From the NCBI GenBank assembly GCA_035934995.1, contig DASYXI010000043.1, forward strand, positions 1 through 64,000: a stretch of 64,000 nucleotides of DNA, read 5' to 3'. The notes beneath the pieces were generated by a model. The model did no database searches. It saw only the letters and a program-made list of their open reading frames with translations, and had not been told where the DNA came from. Shown here piece by piece: positions 15,809 through 24,202 of the stretch. A program made the position numbers and the translations under genes. Numbering within the stretch: the first letter of the stretch is position 1; each line of letters starts with the position of its first letter. Source of the DNA: REEB95 sp035934995 (GTDB taxonomy: Bacteria > Pseudomonadota > Alphaproteobacteria > ATCC43930 > CGMCC-115725).

Positions 15809-16741
15809 ATGAAAATCCTTGCTTGCAATGCCAATCGGCCGCTCGCCGAAGCGATTTCCGCGTCTCTGCACATTCCGCTGACTGACGCCAGCGTGCGGCG
15901 TTTCTCGGACATGGAAGTGTTCGTCGAAATCCACGAAAACGTGCGCGGCGAGGACGTCTTCGTCATTCAGCCGACCTCGTATCCGGCGAACGACAATCTG
16001 ATGGAATTGCTGGTGACGCTCGACGCGCTCAAGCGCGGCTCGGCGCGCCGCGCCACCGCGGTCATCCCCTATTACGGCTACGCCCGCCAGGATCGCAAAT
16101 CCGGCCCGCGCACGCCGATCTCGGCCAAGCTGGTCGCCAACATGATCACCGCCGCTGGCGCCGACCGCGTCCTCACCCTCGATCTCCATGCCGGCCAGAT
16201 CCAGGGGTTCTTCGACATTCCGACCGACAATCTGTTCGCCGCACCGGTGTTCGTGCAGGACATCAAGGAGCGCTTCGACGGCGGCGACTTAACCATCGTG
16301 TCGCCCGACGTCGGCGGCGTGCTGCGCGCCCGCGCCATCGCGCGCCGGCTTGACGCCGACCTCGCGATCATCGACAAGAGGCGCGAGCGGGCCGGCGTTT
16401 CCGAAGTGATGAACATCATCGGTGACGTCCAGGGCCGCCGCTGCATCCTGGTCGACGACATCGTCGACAGCGCCGGTACGCTGTGCAACGCCGCCGAGGC
16501 GTTGATGGAGCGCGGCGCCAAGTCGGTGTCGGCTTATGTCACGCACGGCGTGTTGTCCGGCGGCGCGGTCGCCCGCGTCACGGCAGCGCCGATCGCGGCG
16601 TTGGTCACCACCGACAGCATCGCCGCGACCGAGGCGGTGCGGGTGGCGCGCAATATCCGGCGGCTGTCGATCGCGCCGCTGATGGCCGAAGCCATTCAGC
16701 GGATCAGCGAAGAACGGTCGGTTTCGAGTCTGTTCGCGTAA
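15809..16741 (+). CDS. prs: Ribose-phosphate pyrophosphokinase
   Basis: Prs makes PRPP from ribose-5-phosphate and ATP, feeding purine, pyrimidine, histidine and tryptophan synthesis. The 310-residue protein has DMEVFVEIHENVRGEDVFVI, the ATP/metal region PYYGYARQDRKSGPRTPISA (about 91-110), the histidine segment LDLHAGQIQGFF and the PRPP-binding loop CILVDDIVDSAGTLCNAA (about 212-229). The ATG at 15809 gives the standard N-terminus MKILACNANRPLAEAI; the frame stays open upstream but without family similarity. Confidence 0.96.
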   Translation: MKILACNANRPLAEAISASLHIPLTDASVRRFSDMEVFVEIHENVRGEDVFVIQPTSYPANDNLMELLVTLDALKRGSARRATAVIPYYGYARQDRKSGPRTPISAKLVANMITAAGADRVLTLDLHAGQIQGFFDIPTDNLFAAPVFVQDIKERFDGGDLTIVSPDVGGVLRARAIARRLDADLAIIDKRRERAGVSEVMNIIGDVQGRRCILVDDIVDSAGTLCNAAEALMERGAKSVSAYVTHGVLSGGAVARVTAAPIAALVTTDSIAATEAVRVARNIRRLSIAPLMAEAIQRISEERSVSSLFA

Positions 16742-16755
16742 TAAGGAGTTTTGTC

Positions 16756-17583
16756 ATGGCCGAATCGATCACATTGAGCGCCAAGGCGCGCGCCGGCGGC
16801 GCCGGCCGCGGGCCCGCCCGCGCCGTCCGCCGCGAGGGCCGCGTGCCCGGCGTGATCTATGCCGAAGGCAAGCCGCCGACGATGATCACGGTCGATCCGC
16901 AGCAGTTGAGCCGCGAGCTGGTGAAGCCCGGCTTCTTCGCGCGCCTGGTTGAGGTCGAGCTCGACGGCAATAAGGTGCGCGTGTTGCCGCGCGAGGTGCA
17001 GCTCGATCCAGTCACCGACCGGCCAGTGCATGTCGACTTGCTGCGCGTCACGGCCGGCACCCGCATCCGCGTCAACATTCCGGTGCGCTTCCTCAATCCC
17101 GAGGCGTCGCCGGGCATCCGCCGCGGCGGCATCCTCAACGTCGTGCGCCACGAGATCGAGATGCTCTGCCCGGCCGACAAGATTCCGAGCGAGATCACGG
17201 TCAATCTCGACGGTCTCGAGATCGGCGACAGCATTCATATCAACCAAGTCAAGCTGCCGGACGGCGTCAAGCCGACGCTGGGGCGCAACTTCACCGTCGC
17301 GTCGGTGACCTCGCCGACGGCGGTGCGCGAAGAGGCAGCAGCAGCCGCAGCGGCGGCAGCCGCAGCGGCGGCAGCCGCAGCGGCAGCGGCCGAAGCCGGT
17401 GTGCCGGCCGAAGGCGAAGCCGGTGCCGCACCGGGCGCCGCGCCCGGTGCGCCGGGTGCCGCAGCAGGTGCCGCGGCGGGTGCCACGCCGGCAGCGGGTG
17501 CCGCGCCGGCGGCTGGCGCGAAGCCGGCGGCAGGTGCCGGTGCCGGGCCCAAGGCCCCGGCCGGCCAGCCGCCCAAGAAATAA
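16756..17583 (+). CDS. rplY: 50S ribosomal protein L25/general stress protein Ctc
   Basis: L25 binds 5S rRNA in the large ribosomal subunit. The 275-residue form is the long TL5/Ctc type: residues 1-95 carry the L25 beta-barrel (SAKARAGGAGRGPARAVRRE, GRVPGVIYAEG, VQLDPVTDRPVHVDLLRV), residues 96-190 the Ctc C-terminal domain (LNPEASPGIRRGGILNVV, DSIHINQVKLPDG). The last 80 or so residues are a low-complexity Ala/Gly/Pro tail that starts with about 20 consecutive alanines encoded by a 15-base tandem repeat. ATAAGGAG precedes the ATG. The prs-rplY-pth-ychF order is usual in alphaproteobacteria. Confidence 0.95.
   Translation: MAESITLSAKARAGGAGRGPARAVRREGRVPGVIYAEGKPPTMITVDPQQLSRELVKPGFFARLVEVELDGNKVRVLPREVQLDPVTDRPVHVDLLRVTAGTRIRVNIPVRFLNPEASPGIRRGGILNVVRHEIEMLCPADKIPSEITVNLDGLEIGDSIHINQVKLPDGVKPTLGRNFTVASVTSPTAVREEAAAAAAAAAAAAAAAAAAAEAGVPAEGEAGAAPGAAPGAPGAAAGAAAGATPAAGAAPAAGAKPAAGAGAGPKAPAGQPPKK
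17341..17385 (+). repeat. Three tandem 15-bp units inside rplY
   Basis: GCAGCCGCAGCGGCG is present twice exactly and a third time with one change at its last base. The repeats encode part of the polyalanine run of L25. Unit length is a multiple of three, so gain or loss of units would keep the frame. Confidence 0.85.
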
Positions 17584-17595
17584 CCGGAACCGGCG

Positions 17596-18195
17596 ATGCG
17601 GCTTATTGTCGGGCTCGGCAATCCCGGAGCCCGTTACGAGCGCACGCGCCACAATGTCGGATTCATGGCGCTGGACGCGATCCAGCGAAAGCATCCGTTT
17701 GCCGCCTGGCGCAGCAAGTTTCAGGGCGAGTTGGCCGAGGCCACGCTCAAGGCCGGCGAGAAAGTCTATCTCCTCAAGCCGCTGACCTTCATGAATCTGT
17801 CGGGCGAATCGGCCGGCGCGGCGGCGCGGCTCTATAAGATTGAGTCGCCGCAGATATGCGTGTTCCACGACGACATCGATCTCGATCCCGGCGAGCTGCG
17901 GGTCAAGCGCGGCGGTGGCACAGCCGGGCATAACGGGCTGCGCTCGCTCGACGACGCCATCGGCAACGATTACTGGCGGGTGCGCGTCGGTATCGGCCAT
18001 CCCGGCGCGCGCGAGTTGGTCGAGCCCTACGTGCTGCACGATTTCGACGCTGACGAGATCGAGTGGCTCAAGCCGCTGATCGACGCCTTCGCAGAGGCAT
18101 TTCCGTTATTGGTGCTCGACGACACCGCGAGATTTGCCGCGGAGGTCGCTGCGCTCCGCATGCCCAATCGCAAAGCGCCGCCGGACAAGAGCTAA
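17596..18195 (+). CDS. pth: Peptidyl-tRNA hydrolase
   Basis: Pth recycles peptidyl-tRNAs released from stalled ribosomes. The 199-residue protein begins MRLIVGLGNPGARYERTRHNVGF with the catalytic His at about 19, followed by LLKPLTFMNLSGE, the FHDDIDLDPGELRVK segment with the active aspartate near 95, and GGGTAGHNGLRSL. It starts 12 bases after rplY and ends just before ychF, so translation-quality functions are grouped here. Confidence 0.96.
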   Translation: MRLIVGLGNPGARYERTRHNVGFMALDAIQRKHPFAAWRSKFQGELAEATLKAGEKVYLLKPLTFMNLSGESAGAAARLYKIESPQICVFHDDIDLDPGELRVKRGGGTAGHNGLRSLDDAIGNDYWRVRVGIGHPGARELVEPYVLHDFDADEIEWLKPLIDAFAEAFPLLVLDDTARFAAEVAALRMPNRKAPPDKS

Positions 18196-18198
18196 AGC

Positions 18199-19299
18199 AT
18201 GGGATTCAACTGCGGCATCGTCGGCCTGCCCAATGTCGGCAAGTCGACCCTCTTCAACGCTTTGACTGCGACGCAAGCGGCGGAAGCGGCGAATTATCCG
18301 TTCTGCACCATCGAGCCCAATGTCGGCCGCGTGGCGGTGCCCGATCCGCGTCTCGACACGCTCGCGGCGATCGCCAAATCGGCCAAGATCGTACCGACCC
18401 AGCTCGAATTCGTCGATATCGCCGGCCTGGTGCGCGGCGCGAGCAAGGGCGAAGGGCTGGGCAACCAGTTCCTGTCGCACATCCGCGCGGTTGATGCCGT
18501 TGCCCAAGTCCTGCGCTGCTTCGAGGACGCCAACGTCACCCATGTCGAGGGTTCGATCGATCCGATCCGCGACGTCGAGACGATCGAGACCGAGCTCATG
18601 CTGGCCGACCTTGAAAGCCTCGAGAAGCGCCGCATCGGCGCCGAGAAGCGCGTGCGCGGCGCCGACAAGGAGGCCAAGGCCGAAATGAGCGTCATCGAGG
18701 CGGTGCTGGCGGCGCTCAAGGATGGCAAACCGGCGCGCACCGTCCGCGTTGCGGACGAGCTCAAGCCGGTCCTGAAGTCGCTTCAGCTGCTGACCGCCAA
18801 GCCGGTGCTTTATATCGCCAACGTTGAAGAAACCGCAGCGGCGAAGGGCAACGCTCAGTCGCAACGGGTGGCCGAATTTGCCAAGCGGCAAGGCGCGCAG
18901 AGCGTGGTGGTCTCGGCAGCGATCGAAGCCGAAGTGGCGCAGCTCGCCGACGCCGAAGAGCGTCGCGGTTTTCTCGAAAGCCTTGGCCTCAAGGAGACCG
19001 GCCTCACCCGAATCATCCGTGCCGGCTACGCCCTGCTCGATCTGGTCACGTTCTTCACTGTCGGCCCCAAGGAAGCGCATGCCTGGACGGTGCGCCAAGG
19101 CGCCAAGGCGCCGGAGGCCGCCGGCGCTATCCACACCGATTTCGAGAAGGGTTTCATCCGCGCCGAAGTCATCGGCTACGCCGATTACGTCGCGTCCAAC
19201 GGCGAACAAGGCGCCAAGGACGCCGGCAAGCTGCGGATCGAAGGCGCCGAATACACCATCGCCGACGGCGACATTCTGCATGTCCGGTTCAACGTCTAG
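18199..19299 (+). CDS. ychF: Redox-regulated ATPase YchF
   Basis: YchF (Ola1 in eukaryotes) is an Obg-family P-loop protein that prefers ATP and binds ribosomes. The 366-residue product has the P-loop GLPNVGKST (9-17), EFVDIAGLVRGASKGEGLGNQFL, the altered specificity segment KPVLYIANVEE in place of NKxD, and a C-terminal TGS domain ending VASNGEQGAKDAGKLRIEG and ADGDILHVRFNV. It follows pth closely. Confidence 0.96.
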   Translation: MGFNCGIVGLPNVGKSTLFNALTATQAAEAANYPFCTIEPNVGRVAVPDPRLDTLAAIAKSAKIVPTQLEFVDIAGLVRGASKGEGLGNQFLSHIRAVDAVAQVLRCFEDANVTHVEGSIDPIRDVETIETELMLADLESLEKRRIGAEKRVRGADKEAKAEMSVIEAVLAALKDGKPARTVRVADELKPVLKSLQLLTAKPVLYIANVEETAAAKGNAQSQRVAEFAKRQGAQSVVVSAAIEAEVAQLADAEERRGFLESLGLKETGLTRIIRAGYALLDLVTFFTVGPKEAHAWTVRQGAKAPEAAGAIHTDFEKGFIRAEVIGYADYVASNGEQGAKDAGKLRIEGAEYTIADGDILHVRFNV

Positions 19300-19357
19300 C
19301 GGCCTTCGGCCGGGCCCCGTATAGTCGCGAGCCGAGAAAAAACGGGAGGCACGCGCG

Positions 19358-20026
19358 ATGGGTCAGACGGTTTCGCTTACCGCCAAAGACGGACACAAGC
19401 TCGACGCCTACGTCGCGACGCCGGCCGGCAAGCCGAAGGGCGGCTTGGTGGTGATCCAGGAAATTTTCGGCGCCAACCATCACATCCGCAACGTCGCCGA
19501 CCGTTTCGCCGCGATGGGCTATGCCGCGGTGGCGCCGGCGCTGTTCGACCGCGTGCAGCGGGGCGTCGATCTCGGCTACGACCCCGAAAGCATCGCCAAG
19601 GGCCGCGCGCTGCGCGAGAAGGTGCCGATGGACGGCTCGCTCGCCGACGTGCAAGCGGCGATCGACTATGCCAAGCAATTCGGCAAGGTCGGCGTCGTCG
19701 GTTATTGCTGGGGCGGTTCGCTCGCCTTCCTGGCGACGACGCGGCTCAACGGCGCGACAGCGGCCGTGGGCTATTACGGCGGCATGATCGCCGGCCACGC
19801 GACCGAGAAGCCCAAGATTCCGATCATCCTGCACTTCGGCGACAAGGATCAGTCGATCCCGATGAACGACCTCGAGAAGGTGAAGCAGGCTCGATCCGAC
19901 GTGCCGATCTACGTCTACAGCGCCGGCCACGGCTTCAACTGCGACGCGCGGCCGGCGTATGACGCGCCCTCGGCCAAGCTCGCGCTCGAGCGCACCACCG
20001 CCTTCTTCAAGCAGCATATCGGCTGA
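19358..20026 (+). CDS. Dienelactone hydrolase family protein
   Basis: This 222-residue alpha/beta hydrolase has the dienelactone hydrolase arrangement: FGANHHIRNVADRFAAMGY near residue 38, nucleophile C117 in VVGYCWGGSLAF, an acid in FGDKDQSIP (about 170) and a histidine in AGHGFNCDARPAYD (about 194). A Cys rather than Ser nucleophile is the feature of true dienelactone hydrolases. GGGAGG precedes the ATG. No aromatic degradation genes lie nearby, so the substrate is unknown. Confidence 0.9.
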   Translation: MGQTVSLTAKDGHKLDAYVATPAGKPKGGLVVIQEIFGANHHIRNVADRFAAMGYAAVAPALFDRVQRGVDLGYDPESIAKGRALREKVPMDGSLADVQAAIDYAKQFGKVGVVGYCWGGSLAFLATTRLNGATAAVGYYGGMIAGHATEKPKIPIILHFGDKDQSIPMNDLEKVKQARSDVPIYVYSAGHGFNCDARPAYDAPSAKLALERTTAFFKQHIG

Positions 20027-20077
20027 TTGATTTGCTTCGCACGACGGACGCGGGCCTGATCTCGGCCCGCGCCTGTG

Positions 20078-21178
20078 CTACGTGCGCGCGCGCCGCTCGG
20101 GAAACAGCGACGCCAGGCCGTCGCGCGAAGCCTTGCACACGCCGCGTTCGGTGATGAGGCCGGTGACATATTTCGCCGGCGTGACGTCGAAGGCATAGTT
20201 GGCGGCCGGGCTGCCGTCGGGAATGACGCGCACCCGCGCCACTTCACCCGAACCGAGCCGGCCGGACATTTCGGCGACCTCGTCGGCGTTGCGCTCTTCG
20301 ATCGGGATCGCGCGACCGTCGGTCAGGGTCCAGTCGATGGTGGGCGACGGCAGGGCGACATAGAACGGCACGCCGTTGTCGTGCGCCGCCAGCGCCTTGA
20401 GATAGGTGCCGATCTTGTTGGCCACATCGCCGGTGGCAGTCGTGCGGTCGGTGCCGACGATGCACAGATCGACCTTGCCGTGCTGCATCAAATGGCCGCC
20501 GGCGTTGTCGGCGATCACCGTATGCGGCACGCCATGCTGGCCGAGCTCCCAGGCCGTCAGGCTGGCGCCCTGGTTGCGCGGCCGCGTCTCGTCCACCCAG
20601 ACATGCAGCTTCACGCCCTCGTTATGCGCCAGATAGATCGGCGCCAGCGCGGTGCCCCAATCGACCGTGGCGAGCCACCCCGCGTTGCAATGGGTGAGGA
20701 TCTCGACCGGCGCCGTGTTGCCTTTGCGCGCCAGCGCCGCACGGATCAGCGGCAGGCCATGGCCGGCGATGGCGCGGTTCATGGCGACATCGGCTTCGGC
20801 GATCTCGCCGGCGCGGCGATAGGCGGCTTCGGCGCGGCGTTCGGCCGGCGTCTGCTGCAACAACGTGCGCAAATCCTCGATCGCCCAGCGCAAATTGACC
20901 GCGGTCGGCCGCGTCGCCAGCAACAACTCTGTCGCCTTGGCGATCGCCGCGTCGCTCGGATCGGCGCGCATGGCGAGCGCCATGCCGTAAGCCGCCGTCG
21001 CGCCAATAAGCGGCGCGCCGCGCACCAGCATGGCGCGGATCGCATGTGCCGCTTCGTCGACGGTGATGAGCCGCACGGTGCGCAGCTCGAACGGCAAGCG
21101 GGTTTGGTCGATGATGCCGACGCCGGCACCATCGGCTTCGAGCCAGATGCTGCGCATGGCCTGGCCCGCGACTTTCAT
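20078..21178 (-). CDS. mtnA: S-methyl-5-thioribose-1-phosphate isomerase
   Basis: MtnA converts 5-methylthioribose-1-phosphate to the ribulose form. The 366-residue protein is related to the alpha subunits of eIF2B. It has MLVRGAPLIGATAAYGMALA near 45-64, THCNAGWLATVDWGTALAPI with the catalytic Cys, WVDETRPRNQGASLTAWEL, and GTDRTTATGDVANKIGTYL with the catalytic Asp near 240. mtnP follows upstream with a four-base gap, giving two consecutive steps of methylthioadenosine use. mtnB, mtnC and mtnD are not nearby. Confidence 0.95.
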   Translation of the reverse strand: MKVAGQAMRSIWLEADGAGVGIIDQTRLPFELRTVRLITVDEAAHAIRAMLVRGAPLIGATAAYGMALAMRADPSDAAIAKATELLLATRPTAVNLRWAIEDLRTLLQQTPAERRAEAAYRRAGEIAEADVAMNRAIAGHGLPLIRAALARKGNTAPVEILTHCNAGWLATVDWGTALAPIYLAHNEGVKLHVWVDETRPRNQGASLTAWELGQHGVPHTVIADNAGGHLMQHGKVDLCIVGTDRTTATGDVANKIGTYLKALAAHDNGVPFYVALPSPTIDWTLTDGRAIPIEERNADEVAEMSGRLGSGEVARVRVIPDGSPAANYAFDVTPAKYVTGLITERGVCKASRDGLASLFPERRART

Positions 21179-21182
21179 CGGT

Positions 21183-22085
21183 CTATGCCTTGCGCTTCTT
21201 GCCCTTGTCCGCCGGGCGCAGAACGCGGCCGGCGACGGCGTCGAGCTTCTTCAACAGCTTGGGATCGCGCTTCTCGGGCGCGGTAATCAGTGCGTGGTCG
21301 AGCGCATGGTCGCAACCTTGCGGACAACGCGTGGTGTCGCCCGCGATCAACGGCACCACCGCCTTGACCAGCGCCTTGGCCTTGTCGGCGTTGGCGAGCA
21401 GCGTCGCGACGATCATGTCGACGCTGACGTGGTCGTGATCCGGATGCCAGCAATCGAAATCGGTCACCATCGCCACGGTGGCGTAACAGATCTCGGCTTC
21501 GCGGGCGAGCTTGGCTTCGGGCAGGTTGGTCATGCCGATGACGTCGCAGCCCCACTGGCGATAGAGCCGGCTTTCGGCCAACGTCGAGAATTGCGGACCC
21601 TGCATCACCAGGTACGTTCCGCCGCGCACCAGCGCGATGCCGGCGGCGTTGCCAGCCTCGGCGAGGCGCCCGCCGAGCCGGCCGCATACCGGGTGCGCCA
21701 TCGAGATGTGCGCGACGCAGCCGGTGCCGAAAAAGCTGCTGTGGCGCCCGTGCGTGCGGTCGATGAATTGATCGGCCAGCACGAAGGTGCCGGGAGGGAG
21801 GTTTTCGCGGAACGAACCCGCCGCCGACAGCGAGATCAGATCGGTCACGCCGGCCCGCTTCAGCACGTCGATATTGGCGCGGTAGTTGATTTCACTCGGT
21901 GGAATCGGGTGGCCACGGCCGTGGCGCGGCAGGAAAACCAGATCGACACCGTCGAAGGTACCGAAGCACAACGCGTCGGACGGCTGGCCGAACGGCGACT
22001 TCATCCGCCGCCAGGCGACGCCGGTCATGCCGTCGATCTGGTAAAGCCCGCTGCCGCCGATGATGCCGATGACGCGTCCGGTCAT
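21183..22085 (-). CDS. mtnP: S-methyl-5'-thioadenosine phosphorylase
   Basis: MtnP cleaves methylthioadenosine with phosphate to adenine and 5-methylthioribose-1-phosphate, the substrate of the adjacent MtnA. The 300-residue product shows IGIIGGSGLYQIDGM, FLPRHGRGHPIPPSEINYRA (about 49-68), SLSAAGSFRENLPPGTFVL, PQFSTLAESRLYRQWGCDVI and TDFDCWHPDHDHVS. The Ser/Asp residues in these segments match MtnP rather than purine nucleoside phosphorylase. It lies upstream of mtnA in the same transcript. Confidence 0.95.
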   Translation of the reverse strand: MTGRVIGIIGGSGLYQIDGMTGVAWRRMKSPFGQPSDALCFGTFDGVDLVFLPRHGRGHPIPPSEINYRANIDVLKRAGVTDLISLSAAGSFRENLPPGTFVLADQFIDRTHGRHSSFFGTGCVAHISMAHPVCGRLGGRLAEAGNAAGIALVRGGTYLVMQGPQFSTLAESRLYRQWGCDVIGMTNLPEAKLAREAEICYATVAMVTDFDCWHPDHDHVSVDMIVATLLANADKAKALVKAVVPLIAGDTTRCPQGCDHALDHALITAPEKRDPKLLKKLDAVAGRVLRPADKGKKRKA

Positions 22086-22145
22086 TGCGGCCCCCCGAAG
22101 TTCCGGGCGCAGTCAACCAGCCCGGCGACGCGCCGACAACCGGAA

Positions 22146-22946
22146 TCAGTGCTCGACGTCGGACCAGACGCGGCGCTTGGCGCCGTAGAGCACGCCGGTC
22201 ATTGCCAGCAGGAACAGCACGACCTTGGCGCCGGTGCGCTTGCGCTGTTCCATATTCGGGTCCGATGCCCAGGTGAGGAAGGTCACGACGTCGTGCGCTT
22301 CCTGCTGCAGGGTCGCCTTGGTGCCGTCGGCGTATTGCACCGAATCGTCCTGCAACGGCTGCGGCATCGCGATGACGTGGCCGGGGAAGTACAGGTTGTA
22401 GTTGCCGCCGGTGGGCGGCATCGCGAACCCCTTCGGTGCCTCGCGGAAGCCGGTCAGGATACCGTAGACGTAGCGCGGCCCGCCTTCGCGCGCCTTGATG
22501 ATATCCGACAGGTCGGGCGGCGCCTTGCCGAGCGATGCGGCGGCGGCGGCCTCGTTCGGGAACGGCGCCGGGAAATGATCCGACGGCCGCGCCGGACGCT
22601 TGATCGGCTTGCCGCTCTTGTCGATGTCGTCGACCTGTTTCTGCGCGGCGATCGCCTTGACTTCTTCCTCGGTGTAGCCAAGTCCCTCGGAACCCTCGAG
22701 GTCGTCGTAGGTCACTAGGTTCATCGAATGGCAAGTCGAACAGACCTGGCTGTAGATCTGGAAGCCACGCTGCAAGGCGGCACGGTCGAAGGTGCCGAAC
22801 GGCCCCTCGAACGACCACGACACGCCAGGCAGCGCCGGCGTCGCTTCGTCGGCCTGGGCGCGCGCCGGTTGCGCCGGTTGCGCCAGGATCGCCGCGGCGG
22901 CCACGGCACCGGCAAGCAGCGCCGGAATCATCAGGCGTGGTTTCAT
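22146..22946 (-). CDS. petC: Ubiquinol-cytochrome c reductase, cytochrome c1 subunit
   Basis: Cytochrome c1 accepts electrons from the Rieske protein and passes them to soluble cytochrome c. The 266-residue protein has a signal peptide (about 1-31, ending ARAQA), the heme c motif CSTCH (69-73), the MPQPLQDDSVQYADGT region carrying a likely axial Met, and a C-terminal anchor VVLFLLAMTGVLYGAKRRVWS. The ATG at 22946 overlaps the petB stop as ATGA. The frame is open far upstream through petB in a non-coding register; that is chance. Confidence 0.95.
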   Translation of the reverse strand: MKPRLMIPALLAGAVAAAAILAQPAQPARAQADEATPALPGVSWSFEGPFGTFDRAALQRGFQIYSQVCSTCHSMNLVTYDDLEGSEGLGYTEEEVKAIAAQKQVDDIDKSGKPIKRPARPSDHFPAPFPNEAAAAASLGKAPPDLSDIIKAREGGPRYVYGILTGFREAPKGFAMPPTGGNYNLYFPGHVIAMPQPLQDDSVQYADGTKATLQQEAHDVVTFLTWASDPNMEQRKRTGAKVVLFLLAMTGVLYGAKRRVWSDVEH

Positions 22947-24193
22947 GGCTTGGCCCGCGCCGCGGCAGCGCCCGCAAGCGCCCCGCCGCGTTTCTTCAAG
23001 ACGGCTTCGGCGATGCTCGGTGGCAGCGGCAGCGGCCGCTCGAACCAGCCGATTAACGGCATCAGCACGATGAAATGGAAGAAGTAATAGAGCGTGCCGA
23101 GGCGGCCGATGATGATCCACATGCCTTCCGGCCGGTGCGCGCCGACCGCGCCGAGCGCGAAGACGTCGATCACCAGCAACCAGAACACCCATTTGTAGAC
23201 CGGACGGAAATAGGCGCTGCGCACCTTCGACGTGTCGAGCCAGGGCACGATGAACAAAATGCCGATCGCACCGAACAGCGCGCAGACGCCGAGCAGTTTG
23301 CTCGGGATCGAGCGCAGGATCGCGTAGAACGGCAGCAGGTACCATTCCGGCACGATTTCCGGCGGCGTCTGCATCGGATTGGCCGGGATGTAGTTCTGCG
23401 GATCGCCCAGCGCGTTCGGGAAATAGAACACGAAGATCGCGAAGATAATCAGGAACACGCTCAGGCCGAACATGTCCTTGTAGGTGTAATAGGGATGGAA
23501 CGGCACGCTGTCCTGCGGGCCCTTGCGGTCGATGCCGAGCGGGTTGTTGGAGCCGTGCTGGTGCAACGCCAGGACGTGCAGCACGACCACGCCGAGGATC
23601 ACGAACGGCAGCAGATAGTGGAGCGCGTAGAAGCGGTTGAGCGTCGGATTGCCGACGGCGAAGCCGCCCCACAGCCAGGTCACGATGTCCTTGCCGACAC
23701 CGGGTATGGCCGAGAACAGATTGGTGATGACGGTCGCACCCCAGAAGCTCATCTGGCCCCACGGCAGCACGTAGCCCATGAAGGCGGTCGCCATCATCAG
23801 CAGGACGATGACGACGCCGAGCATCCACAACAGTTCGCGCGGATTCTTGTAGGAGCCGTAATAGAGGCCGCGGAACAGATGGATGTAGACGACGATGAAG
23901 AAGAACGACGCGCCGTTCATGTGGATGTAGCGGATCAACCAGCCGTAATTGACCTCGCGCATGATGCGCTCGACCGACTGGAAGGCATCGCCCGTATTGG
24001 GATCGTACTGCATCGCCAGGAAGATGCCGGTGGCGATCATGATCAGCAGCATCGCGCCGGCGAGCGAGCCGAAATTCCACCAATAGTTCAGGTTCTTCGG
24101 CGTCGGATATTCGTGCAGCTCGTGATCGAGATAGGTGAACATCGGCAGGCGGTGATCGATCCATTGCACCAATTTGTTCTGCGATACCGCCAT
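22943..24193 (-). CDS. petB: Ubiquinol-cytochrome c reductase, cytochrome b subunit
   Basis: Cytochrome b is the quinone-binding core of the bc1 complex with two b hemes. The 416-residue protein has eight membrane helices. Visible landmarks are the GSLAGAMLLIMIATGIFLAM helix, GWLIRYIHMNGASFFFIVVY, the Qo-site segments VLPWGQMSFWGATVITN and PEWYLLPF, and paired histidines on the second and fourth helices (ALHYLLPFVILGVVVLHVL). Length suits an alphaproteobacterial single-polypeptide cytochrome b. It is the middle gene of petA-petB-petC. Confidence 0.96.
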   Translation of the reverse strand: MAVSQNKLVQWIDHRLPMFTYLDHELHEYPTPKNLNYWWNFGSLAGAMLLIMIATGIFLAMQYDPNTGDAFQSVERIMREVNYGWLIRYIHMNGASFFFIVVYIHLFRGLYYGSYKNPRELLWMLGVVIVLLMMATAFMGYVLPWGQMSFWGATVITNLFSAIPGVGKDIVTWLWGGFAVGNPTLNRFYALHYLLPFVILGVVVLHVLALHQHGSNNPLGIDRKGPQDSVPFHPYYTYKDMFGLSVFLIIFAIFVFYFPNALGDPQNYIPANPMQTPPEIVPEWYLLPFYAILRSIPSKLLGVCALFGAIGILFIVPWLDTSKVRSAYFRPVYKWVFWLLVIDVFALGAVGAHRPEGMWIIIGRLGTLYYFFHFIVLMPLIGWFERPLPLPPSIAEAVLKKRGGALAGAAAARAKP

Positions 24194-24202
24194 GGCCCCG
24201 CC

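Noticed and set aside
19300..19312. CGGCC-TTC-GGCCG hairpin after ychF as a terminator
   Set aside because: Five-pair stem with no T-run, and the dienelactone hydrolase gene follows closely. Not enough to call.
20050..20070. GCGGGCC/GGCCCGC hairpin between dienelactone hydrolase and mtnA as a terminator
   Set aside because: The 7-pair stem is well placed between convergent genes but no T-run follows on either strand, so I did not list it as a feature.
22146..24164. Long 672-codon minus-strand frame through petC and petB
   Set aside because: Only the part from 22946 encodes cytochrome c1. The rest is an out-of-register reading of cytochrome b with no similarity of its own.
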